Positions 17,607-27,221 are shown, numbered from the stretch's first letter. The stretch is 64,000 bases of DNA from Nitrosospira sp. Is2 (GCF_033095785.1 NZ_CP137134.1:496001-560000), one strand, 5' to 3'. The notes: generated by a model not told the origin, from the sequence alone. A program made the numbers and translations.

Positions 17607-18203
17607 TCGAGTCAGAGTAAACTCCCCGTTTTGTACGTCAAGTTATGAAGATGGGTCAATGCATGGGGATCGCGGCTACATCAAGCCGCTATACGCAGAA
17701 CTTTTATCTGTTTTTCAGCAGGTCAATATCAGCGTAGCAGTTATTTCACACGCTGCCTGACGCATTGCCCCGCCACTGCTGGCCAAGGGGTGACGCTTTC
17801 TTTATTGGGGGAGATTCTCAGCACCAGAGCTCTGCGCTTTGTTTATCGTTGAGCCACAAAGCCTGCTGGTGCTCGTCATGTGCTTATGTCGCGCTCTGGG
17901 CCTCTGGGCAATCGCTAGAAGGCCAGTTCTACGCCGGCGCTTCCCCCACCACCGGAGCCTGGGATATTTTGCCGCTGGCCATCACAAGGCTTTCTGAGGG
18001 CTGGTCGCCTTCAAAAAAGTGGGTTGAGAAGCGTCCTTCCCGGTCATAGTGTGCCCTTGAGATGTCAATGGCCGATGGTACCAACCGTAACCGATTCAGC
18101 ACCACCACTTCTTTCGGTTGCGTGGCGATATCGATAACCTGTCTCGCTTATTGTGTCGTGCAGGACAAGATCATCCAGGCATCATCGAAAATGACCAGAA
18201 TAG
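17607..18203. other. Intergenic stretch between DUF4105 and cox subunit III genes
   Basis: 597 bp with no supported gene. A plus-strand frame at 17765-18049 (94 codons) has no ribosome site or recognisable product. No other cytochrome oxidase gene is present, so coxC appears to be the last gene of a cut-down or relocated unit. Confidence 0.3.
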
Positions 18204-19055
18204 TTAGATGAGCCAGTAAACAAAAATAAACAGGCCCAGCCAGACCACATCAACAAAGTGCCAATACCAGGCGACACCCTCGAAGCCAAAATGGTGCACG
18301 GGCGTGAAGTGCCCCGCCAGCACCCGGAACCAGATGACCAGCAGCATGATGGAGCCCAACGTGACGTGGAAGCCGTGGAAGCCGGTCAGCATGAAAAACG
18401 TTGCCCCATAGACCCCAGTGGTCAGCTTGAGATTGAGATCCGAATAGGCATGACCATATTCATATGCCTGCAGCCCCACGAACAGAAACCCCAGTGCGAA
18501 GGTTAGGAACAGTCCCAGCTTGAGCTGTCCGCGTTTGTCCAGCTTCAGTGCCCAATGCGCCCAGGTGACCGTGATGCCCGATGTCAGCAGTATCACGGTG
18601 TTGATTGCCGGAAGTCCCCATGGGCCCATGGGCATGAACTTCTCGCTGATCCCGGGCCCCGAGGTAGGCCAGTCCGCGCTGAAGTCCGGCCAAAGCATTC
18701 TGCCGTTCAGGCCCGCCAGATCCGGAATCGAGTAGACGCGCAGATAAAACAAGGCGCCGAAGAAGGCGGCAAAGAACATCACCTCGGAGAAGATGAACCA
18801 TGTCATCCCCCAGCGGAACGACTTGTCCACCAGCTTGTTATACGCCCCCCCTTCGCTTTCCCGCGCGACCGTCGCGAACCAGCCGTATATCATATAGAAG
18901 AGTATGGCAAAACCAATTGCCAGCAGGCCATAGCCCAACGACATCTTGTTGACCGAAAATGCCGCGCCGAACCCCATGAATAACAGCGCCATAGACCCCG
19001 TGATAGGCCAAGTCGACGGCGGCGGTACATAATAGTGACCTTCTGCTTGGCTCAT
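18204..19055 (-). CDS. ctaE: Cytochrome c oxidase subunit III
   Basis: 283 residues, preceded by GGGGGAGGGT directly before the ATG. It is the seven-helix subunit III of aa3-type haem-copper oxidase in the inner membrane; it stabilises subunit I and proton uptake. Diagnostic stretches are YYVPPPSTWPITGS at the N terminus, WGMTWFIFSEVMFFAAFFGA with the conserved Glu, the GFHGFHVTLG segment, and VAWYWHFVDVVWLGLFIFVY at the C terminus. Normally subunits II, I, the Cox11 chaperone and a DUF2970 protein precede it, but none is in the window. Upstream lies only a possible 29-residue protein and then a gene on the opposite strand. Confidence 0.95.
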   Translation of the reverse strand: MSQAEGHYYVPPPSTWPITGSMALLFMGFGAAFSVNKMSLGYGLLAIGFAILFYMIYGWFATVARESEGGAYNKLVDKSFRWGMTWFIFSEVMFFAAFFGALFYLRVYSIPDLAGLNGRMLWPDFSADWPTSGPGISEKFMPMGPWGLPAINTVILLTSGITVTWAHWALKLDKRGQLKLGLFLTFALGFLFVGLQAYEYGHAYSDLNLKLTTGVYGATFFMLTGFHGFHVTLGSIMLLVIWFRVLAGHFTPVHHFGFEGVAWYWHFVDVVWLGLFIFVYWLI

Positions 19056-19122
19056 ACCCTCCCCCGCTTAAGTCCATATTCAGCGACCGCCGCTCGGGCA
19101 GCCCCCGGCAAGTTTTAATGAA

Positions 19123-19212
19123 TTACCCTATCAAATAATAGATCATGGGCAGAACCAGTGATGAAGTCAGCAGGAATAGTGCGGTTTTAATGGATGTCAA
19201 TCGCCTCTCCAT
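19123..19212 (-). CDS. Possible 29-residue single-helix membrane protein upstream of coxC
   Basis: A very short frame starting at ATG 19212, preceded by GAGGTGGAG, encodes MERRLTSIKTALFLLTSSLV and ends in PMIYYLIG. It has a basic N terminus and one transmembrane helix, the size and shape of small oxidase accessory subunits. It lies 67 bp upstream of coxC on the same strand. The frame is also open further upstream (to 19344), so it could be the tail of a longer or decayed protein. Low confidence: the call rests on a good ribosome site and position only. Confidence 0.35.
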   Translation of the reverse strand: MERRLTSIKTALFLLTSSLVLPMIYYLIG

Positions 19213-19484
19213 CTCCACCTCGGACGTCTCCGAGGTTTCCTGCACGAGGAAGAGTTTCGGGGGCTGGGCACGCGCCTGGAACAGGTTGGCGAGCACTTTG
19301 GACCCAGAGGCTGCTTGGTTGGATCCAATGCCGGGGTGGCGCAACTTAATTCTGAAACATTGAATCTCTAAAATGAGCTTCGCCCTTCGGGTAGCAGGGC
19401 TCGCCCCTCGCCTCTATTCAGCGGGGGGTTCGGAAACATTATTCAATAAGTAATTCGAACTATCCATCTTAGGGAGCCAACACG

Positions 19485-20963
19485 ATGGCAGGCATGCAAC
19501 GCATTGCGCTCGCGATTGCCACCACTTTGACGATCAGTGCCGGATTCGCGGCGGGCACCCAAGGCCCAGGAAGTTCGCAGACGCCTTATGTCACCCCCAC
19601 TGCAGCGGGCTGGCATGTGACTTCTATCATTTCTGTAGGCGACGCCGCCGCCAATGGCTACAGGATGGTCGGCTTCCCGGATGGCCTGGGTGCTTACGAC
19701 AACGGCAACGGCACCTTCACCGTGTTGATGAACCATGAACTCGCTCCAAGCGCCGGTATTGCGCGCGCCCATGGAGCCACCGGCGCCTTTGTGTCCGAGT
19801 GGGTGATCAACAAGGCTGATTTCAAGGTGATCAGGGGGGCGGATCTAGCCACGACCCACTACCTGTGGAACCGTTCCGCCAATCGCTATGAGGCCGCAAC
19901 CGGGGCAGTCAACAGCTTTAACCGTCTTTGCTCTGCCGATCTGCCCGCCACCTCTGCCTTTTATGATAAGGCAAGCGGCAAAGGCACCACAACGCGCCTC
20001 TTCATGACCGGTGAGGAAGCCGGCAGCGAGGGGCGCGCTTATGCGTTCATTGTGTCGGGAACAAACAAGGGCAAGGCGTATGAACTGCCTAAGCTGGGCA
20101 AATTCTCATGGGAAAACAGCGTTGCCAATCCCTACTCGGGTGACGACACCATTGTGATCGGCACCGACGACTCCACGCCGGGTCAGGTCTACATTTATCG
20201 AGGCGCGAAGACTGATAGTGGTCTTGAAATCGACAAAGCCGGCCTGACTAACGGCACCCTCGCGGGGGTCAAGGTTGCACCAAATCCGGCAATTACCGGC
20301 AACTTGGAATCCGGGCAGATCAATGGCACGTTCTCCACCGTTGCGGTGGATACCGCCGTCGATGGCGCAACGCAACAGGCGAACAGCCGGGCCGCAGGCA
20401 TTACCGAGTTTGCGCGCCCTGAGGATGGCGCCTGGGGGGATGCAAAAACCTTCTACTTTGTTACAACCGGGGCCGATCCCGATGGTCTCGGCTCTGTCGG
20501 GATGCAAACGTCCCGCCTGTATAAGTTGGTGTTCGATGAGGCAAGGGGTGAGGTCGATTACGGCAGTGGGTCGATTACCATGGTGAAGGACAGCGACACG
20601 CTGATCGGAACTGACGGCAAGGGTGCCCGGAAGTTTGACAACATGACTGTCGGGGAAGACGGCAAAGTGTACATCCAGGAAGATCCGGGTGACAGCGCCT
20701 ATATCTCCAAGACCTGGATGTTCGATCCCGCCTCGAACTCATGGAAACAAATTCTTGAATCGGACCGGGCGCGGTTTCTTGCGCCGGCAGCGCCATTCAA
20801 CCACGATGAGGAAAGCTCCGGCATTATCGAGATTACCTCCATCCTGGGGCGGAACGACGGACGGCGTTACTTCCTCGCCAACGCGCAGGCACACTACGGC
20901 ATTCCCGGTGAACTCGTCCAGGGCGGCCAGCTTTATGTCATCAACGCAGGGCCGCAACCCTGA
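19485..20963 (+). CDS. Exported PhoX/DUF839-type protein (possible alkaline phosphatase)
   Basis: 492 residues, with AGGGAG before the ATG. N-terminal signal peptide (IALAIATTLTISAGFAAG). The fold is a beta-propeller as in PhoX and DUF839 proteins: VLMNHELAPSAG, ITEFARPEDGAWGDAKTFYF and NMTVGEDGKVYIQEDPGD are typical calcium/iron-site blades, and HDEESSGIIEI is a late one. PhoX enzymes are periplasmic calcium-dependent phosphatases, but several DUF839 proteins have not been shown to hydrolyse phosphate. The twin-arginine signal seen in true PhoX is absent here, so the enzymatic assignment is tentative. Confidence 0.75.
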   Translation: MAGMQRIALAIATTLTISAGFAAGTQGPGSSQTPYVTPTAAGWHVTSIISVGDAAANGYRMVGFPDGLGAYDNGNGTFTVLMNHELAPSAGIARAHGATGAFVSEWVINKADFKVIRGADLATTHYLWNRSANRYEAATGAVNSFNRLCSADLPATSAFYDKASGKGTTTRLFMTGEEAGSEGRAYAFIVSGTNKGKAYELPKLGKFSWENSVANPYSGDDTIVIGTDDSTPGQVYIYRGAKTDSGLEIDKAGLTNGTLAGVKVAPNPAITGNLESGQINGTFSTVAVDTAVDGATQQANSRAAGITEFARPEDGAWGDAKTFYFVTTGADPDGLGSVGMQTSRLYKLVFDEARGEVDYGSGSITMVKDSDTLIGTDGKGARKFDNMTVGEDGKVYIQEDPGDSAYISKTWMFDPASNSWKQILESDRARFLAPAAPFNHDEESSGIIEITSILGRNDGRRYFLANAQAHYGIPGELVQGGQLYVINAGPQP

Positions 20964-21060
20964 ACCTCTGGCTTATGGCTTAATGCCACGCACCCTCGGG
21001 CTCATTGGCGCGTGCGGATGTGGCGAGACGGGATGCCGCGGCTCGACCCGCGCTCCAGGT

Positions 21061-21213
21061 CAATCTAAACGCAGCATATATAGCACATCTATTGCGTTGT
21101 TGAGGGCGCTCTCGTTGCCACGTGATCTTGGGGTCAGGTTATAGGTTCAGGTTCAGGTTCAGGTTCAGGTTCAGGTTCAGGTTCAGGTTCAGGTTCAGGT
21201 TCAGTTTCGTCAC
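21061..21213 (-). repeat. Degenerate duplicate of the tamB 3' end
   Basis: The plus-strand sequence 21061-21143 plus 21204-21213 lines up with 21431-21537, the last part of tamB: AAACGCAGC, TCTATTGCGTTGT, GATCTTGGG, GTCAGGTTATA and CAGTTTCGTCACC recur in the same order with scattered differences. In the reverse direction the copy would read YNLTP, NNAID and LYMLRLD against YNLTP, DNAID and LYTLRFD in TamB. The hexamer array is inserted exactly where TamB has the codons for TYN. It is a decayed tandem duplicate. Confidence 0.8.
21144..21203. repeat. Ten perfect tandem copies of GGTTCA
   Basis: Read directly: ten uninterrupted six-base units on the plus strand (TGAACC on the minus strand) with no variation. 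In the tamB reading frame they code for alternating Leu and Asn. The unit matches AACCTG in the neighbouring tamB-derived sequence TATAACCTG, so it probably grew from there by slippage. Perfect copies suggest recent or ongoing length change. Confidence 0.95.
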
Positions 21214-21432
21214 CGTAAATCGCCTCACTAAAAAGTAACCGAAGGGGAGTAACAAGACGAATACGTTACCTAAGAGTTCGATACCCGGACCAATAGAGCT
21301 TATCGGCAGGGGTAACTGAGAAACAGGCGTCTCTTTATGGAATACGCAATCGCTATCGATCCGGCGCCTCCTTAACAGGGGAATTGGATGTGCCTCCCGA
21401 TTGTATTTCCCGCAACCAAGGCAATGCTGCGT

Positions 21433-24400
21433 TCAATCGAAACGCAGCGTGTAGAGTAGGTCTATTGCGTTGTCGAGGCCGGCTCGCGTTACTACAGTGA
21501 TCTTGGGCGTCAGGTTATACGTCAGTTTCGTCACCCCTGCCACCGCCATCAATCCCTGCTCATAGGTGATATAGGCCCGGTCCGACAGGCGCTTGCCTAT
21601 CACGCCAACCTGCCCCATTAGCGGGTCGATTCCTGACTGGCGGATCGAGAGCTCATCCACCCCGATTGTCCGGCTGATTTTCTCCATCACACCCCCGGCC
21701 TGCCCCCCCATGATGGAGCTCGCGGCCGCGAGCAACAGCGACGCATCCGTCTTTCCTCCGGGGGCGCGGCCCAGCGCGATCCAGGACAGCTTTTCCATAT
21801 CAGGCACGTTAGGCGTCGAAACGAGCCGTACTTTAGGTAGACGCACGGTGCCGGTAACCTCCACGCCCGCTTCCACCGGCAGTCCCTTGCGCAGGGCAAG
21901 CACGTTCAAGGCGGGATCGTCGATTGGACCCTGGAAATTTACGATCCCGCGCTCGACCACGAGATTTTGACCGTAGGCCTCAAACTTTGTATCGCGCGCG
22001 GCTATGGTTCCCGTGGCGCGCAGGGGTCGCCCCGGCTCTCCCCGCAGCTGCAACTCCCCGTCCAGCCGCCCCTGAAGACCAGAAGCGCGTATATAGAAGC
22101 GCTCACCAAGATCGAGACGGGCCTCCACATCGATCCGCAGCCCCTTACGATCGGGTTGCGCCGCCCCATTCGTATCCTTCCCGATAACGACGACATCATC
22201 CGGCAAATGCGGGCGTCCAGCAGTAGGCTGGGTGAGAAGACCGGCGTCGGCAGCGAGCGCGCCCCGTAAGGTGAGCATGTTGTTTTCCAGCGTTGCGCGA
22301 CCGTTCCCGGAAGCAATAATCCAGCGATCGGGACGTTGCGCCAGCGGCAACAGGCTGGCGGTGATTTCCAGATTACCGCGCTGGCCCGTCAGGTCGATGT
22401 CACCGGCTGCGCGCAAGGTGCCGGGACCTTTTTCCAGCTTCACATTTTTGAGCAAGGAGTCCTTGGGCATGGGCTGATGCGGAGCGCTGAAGTGCAGGGC
22501 GTCCATATGCACTGATTCCTGATCGAAATGCGCCGCCAGCGTTCCATGCTCGAGCCATACGCCCTGGTCCAACAGAGCCACCGCCAGATTGTCGCCGCGT
22601 ATGCGGCCTTGAAGGCGCGGCTGGTGCAGCGTGCCCACCACATCGGACTGCAATGCCAGTTGGCCGCCGGTCCTGAGGTTATTGTCGTTTCCGAATGCTG
22701 CCCCTGCCCAGGAGATATCCTCCATGTTGACCAATATGCTGCCGCTGAGCGGCGCTTCAGGCACTACTGTCCACTTGAGGACGCTATCATCCGATCGCGT
22801 TATAGGAACCGCAACGCTTGCACTCACCAGGCCCAGGCGCTTTCCCTGCGCTTTTAATTCGCCCGCCACTTTCCTATCACCGGCACGCGCGGACATCTCA
22901 AGCGTTTGCAGCCCAAGAGAAAATGGAGGTTCTCCCGGCAATACCCAGTCGCCACTTTCGCGCGCCACGCGCACCGCACCGCTCAGTTGCGCAGCGGAGG
23001 AGATATCCCATTCGCCCCCCAGCCGAAGCATCTGCTCACGTTCCTCGGCCGCTTCCGCCTCACCTCCGCCTCCGCGTTCCATTTGGCTGGTCCTCGGACG
23101 CAATCCGATGCGACTAAAATCGCCCTTGCTGTTCCAAGTCTGCGGCGTCCATACAATGCGGTTGATGTTTATATTACCGCCTGCGATGGCAATGCTTGTT
23201 GTGCCCAGCGAAAGGTGATTGGCAGCCACTTCCAGAGGAGCGCTATCTTTCATCCGGAACGTGAATTGACCGTTGCCCGACAGCTCGGCCAGCTTGCCTG
23301 TCCACCGGACATCCCGCCACCCCTGCAGTTTCTGCGGCGATTCATGCAGCCCTCCGCTGATTTTCAGGTCCAGGTTCTGGTTTTCGCCCAGCCGGGCTGT
23401 AGACACCAGCTCGTGCTCCCGGCTGAGCCCCCTCATCTCCAGCTCAAGAGTTTGCAAGACAGTTTTTTGAGCGGTCCCATAATCCTTGAGTGACGCTGTC
23501 AAGGCGATCTCCTCACCCCGCAGCGACCCATTTGCGGAGAAGGCGGCGAGCTTGTGATCTCCGCGAAAGGATAGACTTTTCCCTTCGGCGCTAAAGCGTA
23601 TATCGGGCAATTTCTGACCGCGGCGCCCGAAATCGGTAACCCCGGTTTGCATTACCACCTCGGCATCGAGAGACCCGCGCAGCCCCAACCCGATTTGCGC
23701 AAGCTTGGGGGCGACAAGGCTCAGTAGTAGCTGGTCGCCCTTATGGCCGATCCCGCCCCGCGCCACCAACTGGTTCAGACCCAACCGCAACTCGACTTCT
23801 CCCGAGCCCCGCGCCGTCGCCAGATCGCGGCCTGAAAATTCGATGCGGCCATCGCCCGTGACGGCGTGTTCCGCTATCTGGCTATTCCCCATCCTGAAGT
23901 CAACCTTAGCTGCCGGTCCCGCTGCAGAAGGAGACTCGAGCTCGCCGGCAACCTTCAACGTTGCGTTGAGACTTGTCCGGGGGACCTGCAAGAAGGCGGA
24001 AACATCGAAGTGTTGAAGGCTGCCTTCGAAATTGAAAGACCGGGGCACGTCCAAGCCGAGCTTCCCGCTGCCTGTCAGGACCGCCGCCCGGCCATGCCTG
24101 AGATGCAGCTTTTCCAGGCTGAGCGTTTCCGCGTCCTTCGCGAGAGTCACATCCAGTTTCAGGTTTTTGTCCGTGAGCGCCAGAATACCCTCTTGCCTTT
24201 TTGCATTACCGCTCAGCTTCATTGTCCCGTTAATGCCCCCGGTACGCAGACGGGTATCAAGTCGCGCTGGATCCAGGCCAATCACCCGCAGATTCCCGGA
24301 AGCAGAGCCGCGCTTGTGCCGCCAGGATACATTGCCTGTGATCTTCCCCCCGTTCGGTAGTGCCAGCAGCAGGTCGTCAAGCTGCAACAACTCTGCGGAA

Positions 24401-25401
24401 ATCAGAGCATCCGCATCCATTTCGAGTAGCGGCAGGCCACCCTGATCGAGTGGCCTCGCCCCGCGGTTCTTACCGCTGAGGCGTCCTTCAAGCTCACCGG
24501 CAGTGTTTTCTCGCAGATCGGCTTCCAGGTCGAGCCTGGCTTCGGGTGCCGCCGGCGAGAAAGCATGAGGATCAAGGCCATTCACCGCCATGCGTAGACG
24601 TGCAATCTTGAGCGGGTCGTACGGCCGCAGCTGCGCCTGGGCTTCACCCGTCAGCCCGCCACCTTCTCCGCCTGCCCTCACGTCCAGCTGTCCAAGGCTG
24701 CCGCGGACAATGGCGGAGATACGGCTTTGTTGCGCTTGCGTCGCACCCGGTAAAGCCAAACCCTCCAGCTCCATGCGTGCGCTCAAGCTGAAGGGTTCGG
24801 TCCCCGCGATCTCGCCCGAGGCGGCCAAGGCGCCAAAATCCAGCCGGACGCGCAGTTGGGGCACCCGATGATGGCTGCCGTCGCTAAAGAAGCTCGCAGC
24901 GAGTTGAGTTGCGGCGAAATCCGGCTTCCCGCCTTCCGCGGGCAATACGCGCAAGGCGCCGATATCAAGCTTGTGTAACCTGACGCCAACAGGCAACTCA
25001 AGGGTTTGGGGAAGAGACCGAGGCTCCGAAGAAGGCGGAGAGATGATCTCGAGGTCTTCCATCGCCAGGTATGTAATCTCCAGCAGCCCCGACTTCAGGG
25101 AACCCGGCTGCCAATTCAATGTTACGGCCTGGCCGACGACAAGCAGGTCGCCCGAGGCTAGGCGCACGGTACGCGCGGTGACCGATCGCATGAGGGTGCC
25201 ATCCAGTCCCTCGATGGATACCTGGCCGTTGCTAAGATGCGACACCGTCGACCCGGCCCATCGCAGACCGGATGTGCTTGCCGTCAGCCAGACACCGAAG
25301 CCTGCAACCATCGCAACAAGGATCAACACCAGCAGCCCAGCTCGCCGCCATCGCTGCATGACAGACTTCGGGGACCGGTTTTCCGTTATTGAAGGTTCCA
25401 T
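21433..25401 (-). CDS. tamB: TamB, translocation and assembly module inner-membrane subunit
   Basis: 1322 residues, the usual size. One N-terminal transmembrane anchor (about residues 20-42) is followed by a very long beta-rich periplasmic body of AsmA-like/DUF490 repeats, for example DVRAGGEGGGLTGEAQAQL and LDVTLAKDAETLSLEKLHLR. The C-terminal DUF490 domain ends in VTKLTYNLTPKITVV, then LLYTLRFD, which matches TamB C termini. TamB forms a groove that carries phospholipid between the membranes and, with TamA, assists some outer-membrane proteins. It starts 23 bp after the tamA stop, so the two form an operon. The last 100 bases are duplicated nearby. Confidence 0.93.
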   Translation of the reverse strand: MEPSITENRSPKSVMQRWRRAGLLVLILVAMVAGFGVWLTASTSGLRWAGSTVSHLSNGQVSIEGLDGTLMRSVTARTVRLASGDLLVVGQAVTLNWQPGSLKSGLLEITYLAMEDLEIISPPSSEPRSLPQTLELPVGVRLHKLDIGALRVLPAEGGKPDFAATQLAASFFSDGSHHRVPQLRVRLDFGALAASGEIAGTEPFSLSARMELEGLALPGATQAQQSRISAIVRGSLGQLDVRAGGEGGGLTGEAQAQLRPYDPLKIARLRMAVNGLDPHAFSPAAPEARLDLEADLRENTAGELEGRLSGKNRGARPLDQGGLPLLEMDADALISAELLQLDDLLLALPNGGKITGNVSWRHKRGSASGNLRVIGLDPARLDTRLRTGGINGTMKLSGNAKRQEGILALTDKNLKLDVTLAKDAETLSLEKLHLRHGRAAVLTGSGKLGLDVPRSFNFEGSLQHFDVSAFLQVPRTSLNATLKVAGELESPSAAGPAAKVDFRMGNSQIAEHAVTGDGRIEFSGRDLATARGSGEVELRLGLNQLVARGGIGHKGDQLLLSLVAPKLAQIGLGLRGSLDAEVVMQTGVTDFGRRGQKLPDIRFSAEGKSLSFRGDHKLAAFSANGSLRGEEIALTASLKDYGTAQKTVLQTLELEMRGLSREHELVSTARLGENQNLDLKISGGLHESPQKLQGWRDVRWTGKLAELSGNGQFTFRMKDSAPLEVAANHLSLGTTSIAIAGGNININRIVWTPQTWNSKGDFSRIGLRPRTSQMERGGGGEAEAAEEREQMLRLGGEWDISSAAQLSGAVRVARESGDWVLPGEPPFSLGLQTLEMSARAGDRKVAGELKAQGKRLGLVSASVAVPITRSDDSVLKWTVVPEAPLSGSILVNMEDISWAGAAFGNDNNLRTGGQLALQSDVVGTLHQPRLQGRIRGDNLAVALLDQGVWLEHGTLAAHFDQESVHMDALHFSAPHQPMPKDSLLKNVKLEKGPGTLRAAGDIDLTGQRGNLEITASLLPLAQRPDRWIIASGNGRATLENNMLTLRGALAADAGLLTQPTAGRPHLPDDVVVIGKDTNGAAQPDRKGLRIDVEARLDLGERFYIRASGLQGRLDGELQLRGEPGRPLRATGTIAARDTKFEAYGQNLVVERGIVNFQGPIDDPALNVLALRKGLPVEAGVEVTGTVRLPKVRLVSTPNVPDMEKLSWIALGRAPGGKTDASLLLAAASSIMGGQAGGVMEKISRTIGVDELSIRQSGIDPLMGQVGVIGKRLSDRAYITYEQGLMAVAGVTKLTYNLTPKITVVTRAGLDNAIDLLYTLRFD

Positions 25402-25424
25402 ATCCGCCTCATCAGTCAGGCCGG

Positions 25425-27221
25425 TTAGAACGCCACGGCAATGGAAAAGTGCATCCGCAGTTTGCCGTCGCGATGACCTCGGGCGAGATCCAGCGCGAGC
25501 GGGCCTACCGGGCTGCGCCAGCGAATTCCGCCGCCATAGCCGACAACAGGATCCAGCCGATGCCAGGTATCGGCCGCATCCCCGATATCGGTAAATATGG
25601 CAGCACCCCAGTTCTGGGTAACCCAGTGGTTGTATTCGATGGTTGCGGTGGCAAGGACGCGTCCCCCGACCACGGCACTGCCCTCCTGCACACCCAGGCT
25701 CTGGAAGGGATAGCCTCTCACCGACTGGATGCCGCCAGCCCGGAACAGGTATTCCTGCGGTATGCCGAAGCGCGAGGGAGCGAACGTATAGCCGAGCTCT
25801 CCCCGCAGGAACAGGACATGCCGGTCCCCAACCGGATACCAGAACTGATGCCGCGCGTAAGTACGCACAAAGTCCTGATCGGAGAGGACCTGTTTGCTGC
25901 CGCCCGCCACCCGCAATTCGGTCACGCTGCCATCGCGCGGAAAGAGGGGATTATCCACGGAACGGTAGCGCAACAGCCCATCCAGCGCCAATGTTTGATT
26001 GACCGAGTGCACCCCCCCTTTGGGGTCGCGGTCTTCCCGTTGCCAGTTTATTGCAAGCCGCGTTTCGGTATTGCCGGATAGCTGATTACGGCCCATGCCT
26101 ACTTTTTCCCGGATGGTGTCAAGGTTCTGGATGGACGTTCTTTCTGCGGTCCCCCCCAACGAAAACCAGCGGCCCGCCTGGTTGGGCACACTGTCGAGGG
26201 TGGCTGCCAGCGTCTGGCGCTTCTGCTCCAGGCGCAAGACGCTGTTGAAGCGCACAGCGTCATCCAGAAGGTTGTTGTTGGTGTAATTGATCTCGCCGCG
26301 TGCGCCGGTATTCGAGCTGTAGCCGGCGCCAATGGAAACGCGCTGCGTTTGCGCCTCCGATAAAACGACTTCCACCGGCGCTGCCTGGTGCACGACCGGG
26401 TCCGTCTCGATATGGACGACGGCCGAACTGAATTGGGGCATATTCTGCAGCTTCGTCTGAAAGGCGAGCAACTCATCCCGCTTATAAGGATCGCCTGTCT
26501 TAAACGGCGCCAAGCCTCTTATTAACGATTCATCATAACGGCTAAGTCCTTTTATGATCAGCGGTCCATAGCGAACCGCCGGTCCTGAATTCACCGTGAC
26601 CCATAGACGGGCCTGGGACGAGGCGGCATCGACTTCCGCCCTGCTTTCCTCAATCTTTGCTGCGGGATATTCTTCGCTGGTGATGCTGGATAACAGTAGC
26701 GCTTTGGCTTCGTCCCACATAAGCGACCGAAACGGCTGGCCGGTTCGCAACGGCCAGGCAGCGCGCAGTTTCTCAATCCGCGCAAGCCGCCCCGGTTCTT
26801 TGATTGCCAGGTCACCCTTGACTTCGATACTGATTACGGCAACCAGGGTTTGAGGGCCCGGAATGACCTCAAGTACTGGCGGCTTGTCAGGCGGAGCCGG
26901 AAGAACCGCTATCGTCGGGTTGAAATAGCCTTCGGTCGCGAGAAGCTCCCTGATCTCGCGATGAGCCCGCCGCTCGAAAGCGGCACGCGCGAATTCATCC
27001 GTAAGTGGCGCAGCCGGAGCCTGGAAGTGCGTCTGCAGCAAACTTTTGACCGGTTCAGGCGCGTTTATAGTGATGGAGGGAGCGGGTTTCTTTTTCCAGA
27101 ACAGTTGCGCCTCAGCCGTTCCGATCGTTAGCGCTAGCGTCAGACAAAGCAATACCGGCATGAGTACCGGTATCGAGATGGGCGCTGAGCGAAAACGGGG
27201 AAAGTAGGGGGTGATAAACAT
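25425..27221 (-). CDS. tamA: TamA, Omp85-family outer-membrane protein
   Basis: 598 residues. A hydrophobic stretch near 18-38 serves as signal peptide (VLLCLTLALTIGTAEA). Three POTRA domains follow (about residues 50-280), with INAPEPVKSLLQTHF at the beginning and LIIKGLSRYDESLIRGLAPF in the third. The rest is a 16-strand barrel, with GAGYSSNTGARGEINYTNNN at its beginning and GGIQSVRGYPFQSLG, the conserved VRGY/F motif of Omp85 strand lock. The barrel ends in RMHFSIAVAF with the C-terminal Phe expected of outer-membrane proteins. It is translated just before tamB. Confidence 0.93.
   Translation of the reverse strand: MFITPYFPRFRSAPISIPVLMPVLLCLTLALTIGTAEAQLFWKKKPAPSITINAPEPVKSLLQTHFQAPAAPLTDEFARAAFERRAHREIRELLATEGYFNPTIAVLPAPPDKPPVLEVIPGPQTLVAVISIEVKGDLAIKEPGRLARIEKLRAAWPLRTGQPFRSLMWDEAKALLLSSITSEEYPAAKIEESRAEVDAASSQARLWVTVNSGPAVRYGPLIIKGLSRYDESLIRGLAPFKTGDPYKRDELLAFQTKLQNMPQFSSAVVHIETDPVVHQAAPVEVVLSEAQTQRVSIGAGYSSNTGARGEINYTNNNLLDDAVRFNSVLRLEQKRQTLAATLDSVPNQAGRWFSLGGTAERTSIQNLDTIREKVGMGRNQLSGNTETRLAINWQREDRDPKGGVHSVNQTLALDGLLRYRSVDNPLFPRDGSVTELRVAGGSKQVLSDQDFVRTYARHQFWYPVGDRHVLFLRGELGYTFAPSRFGIPQEYLFRAGGIQSVRGYPFQSLGVQEGSAVVGGRVLATATIEYNHWVTQNWGAAIFTDIGDAADTWHRLDPVVGYGGGIRWRSPVGPLALDLARGHRDGKLRMHFSIAVAF

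Larger units (their letters stand above)
20964..21432. other. Intergenic stretch with decayed tamB tail copy and hexamer repeat
   Basis: 469 bp. It contains the degenerate copy of the tamB 3' end (21061-21213) and the GGTTCA array (21144-21203). In addition, the frame of tamB stays open for 97 codons after its TGA (21433-21435), down to TAA at 21139-21141. That extension would hold a hydrophobic run (about GIELLGNVFVLLLPFGYFLV) and then a Leu-Asn repeat. No start codon with a ribosome site is seen for it as a separate gene. Confidence 0.5.

Noticed and set aside
17765..18049. 94-codon plus-strand frame between the DUF4105 and cox subunit III genes
   Set aside because: No start signal and odd Cys-rich composition without a family pattern.
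21144..21203. A CRISPR-like or iteron array
   Set aside because: The units are six bases with no spacers and lie in a decayed tamB copy; this is a simple-sequence repeat, not CRISPR or a replication origin.
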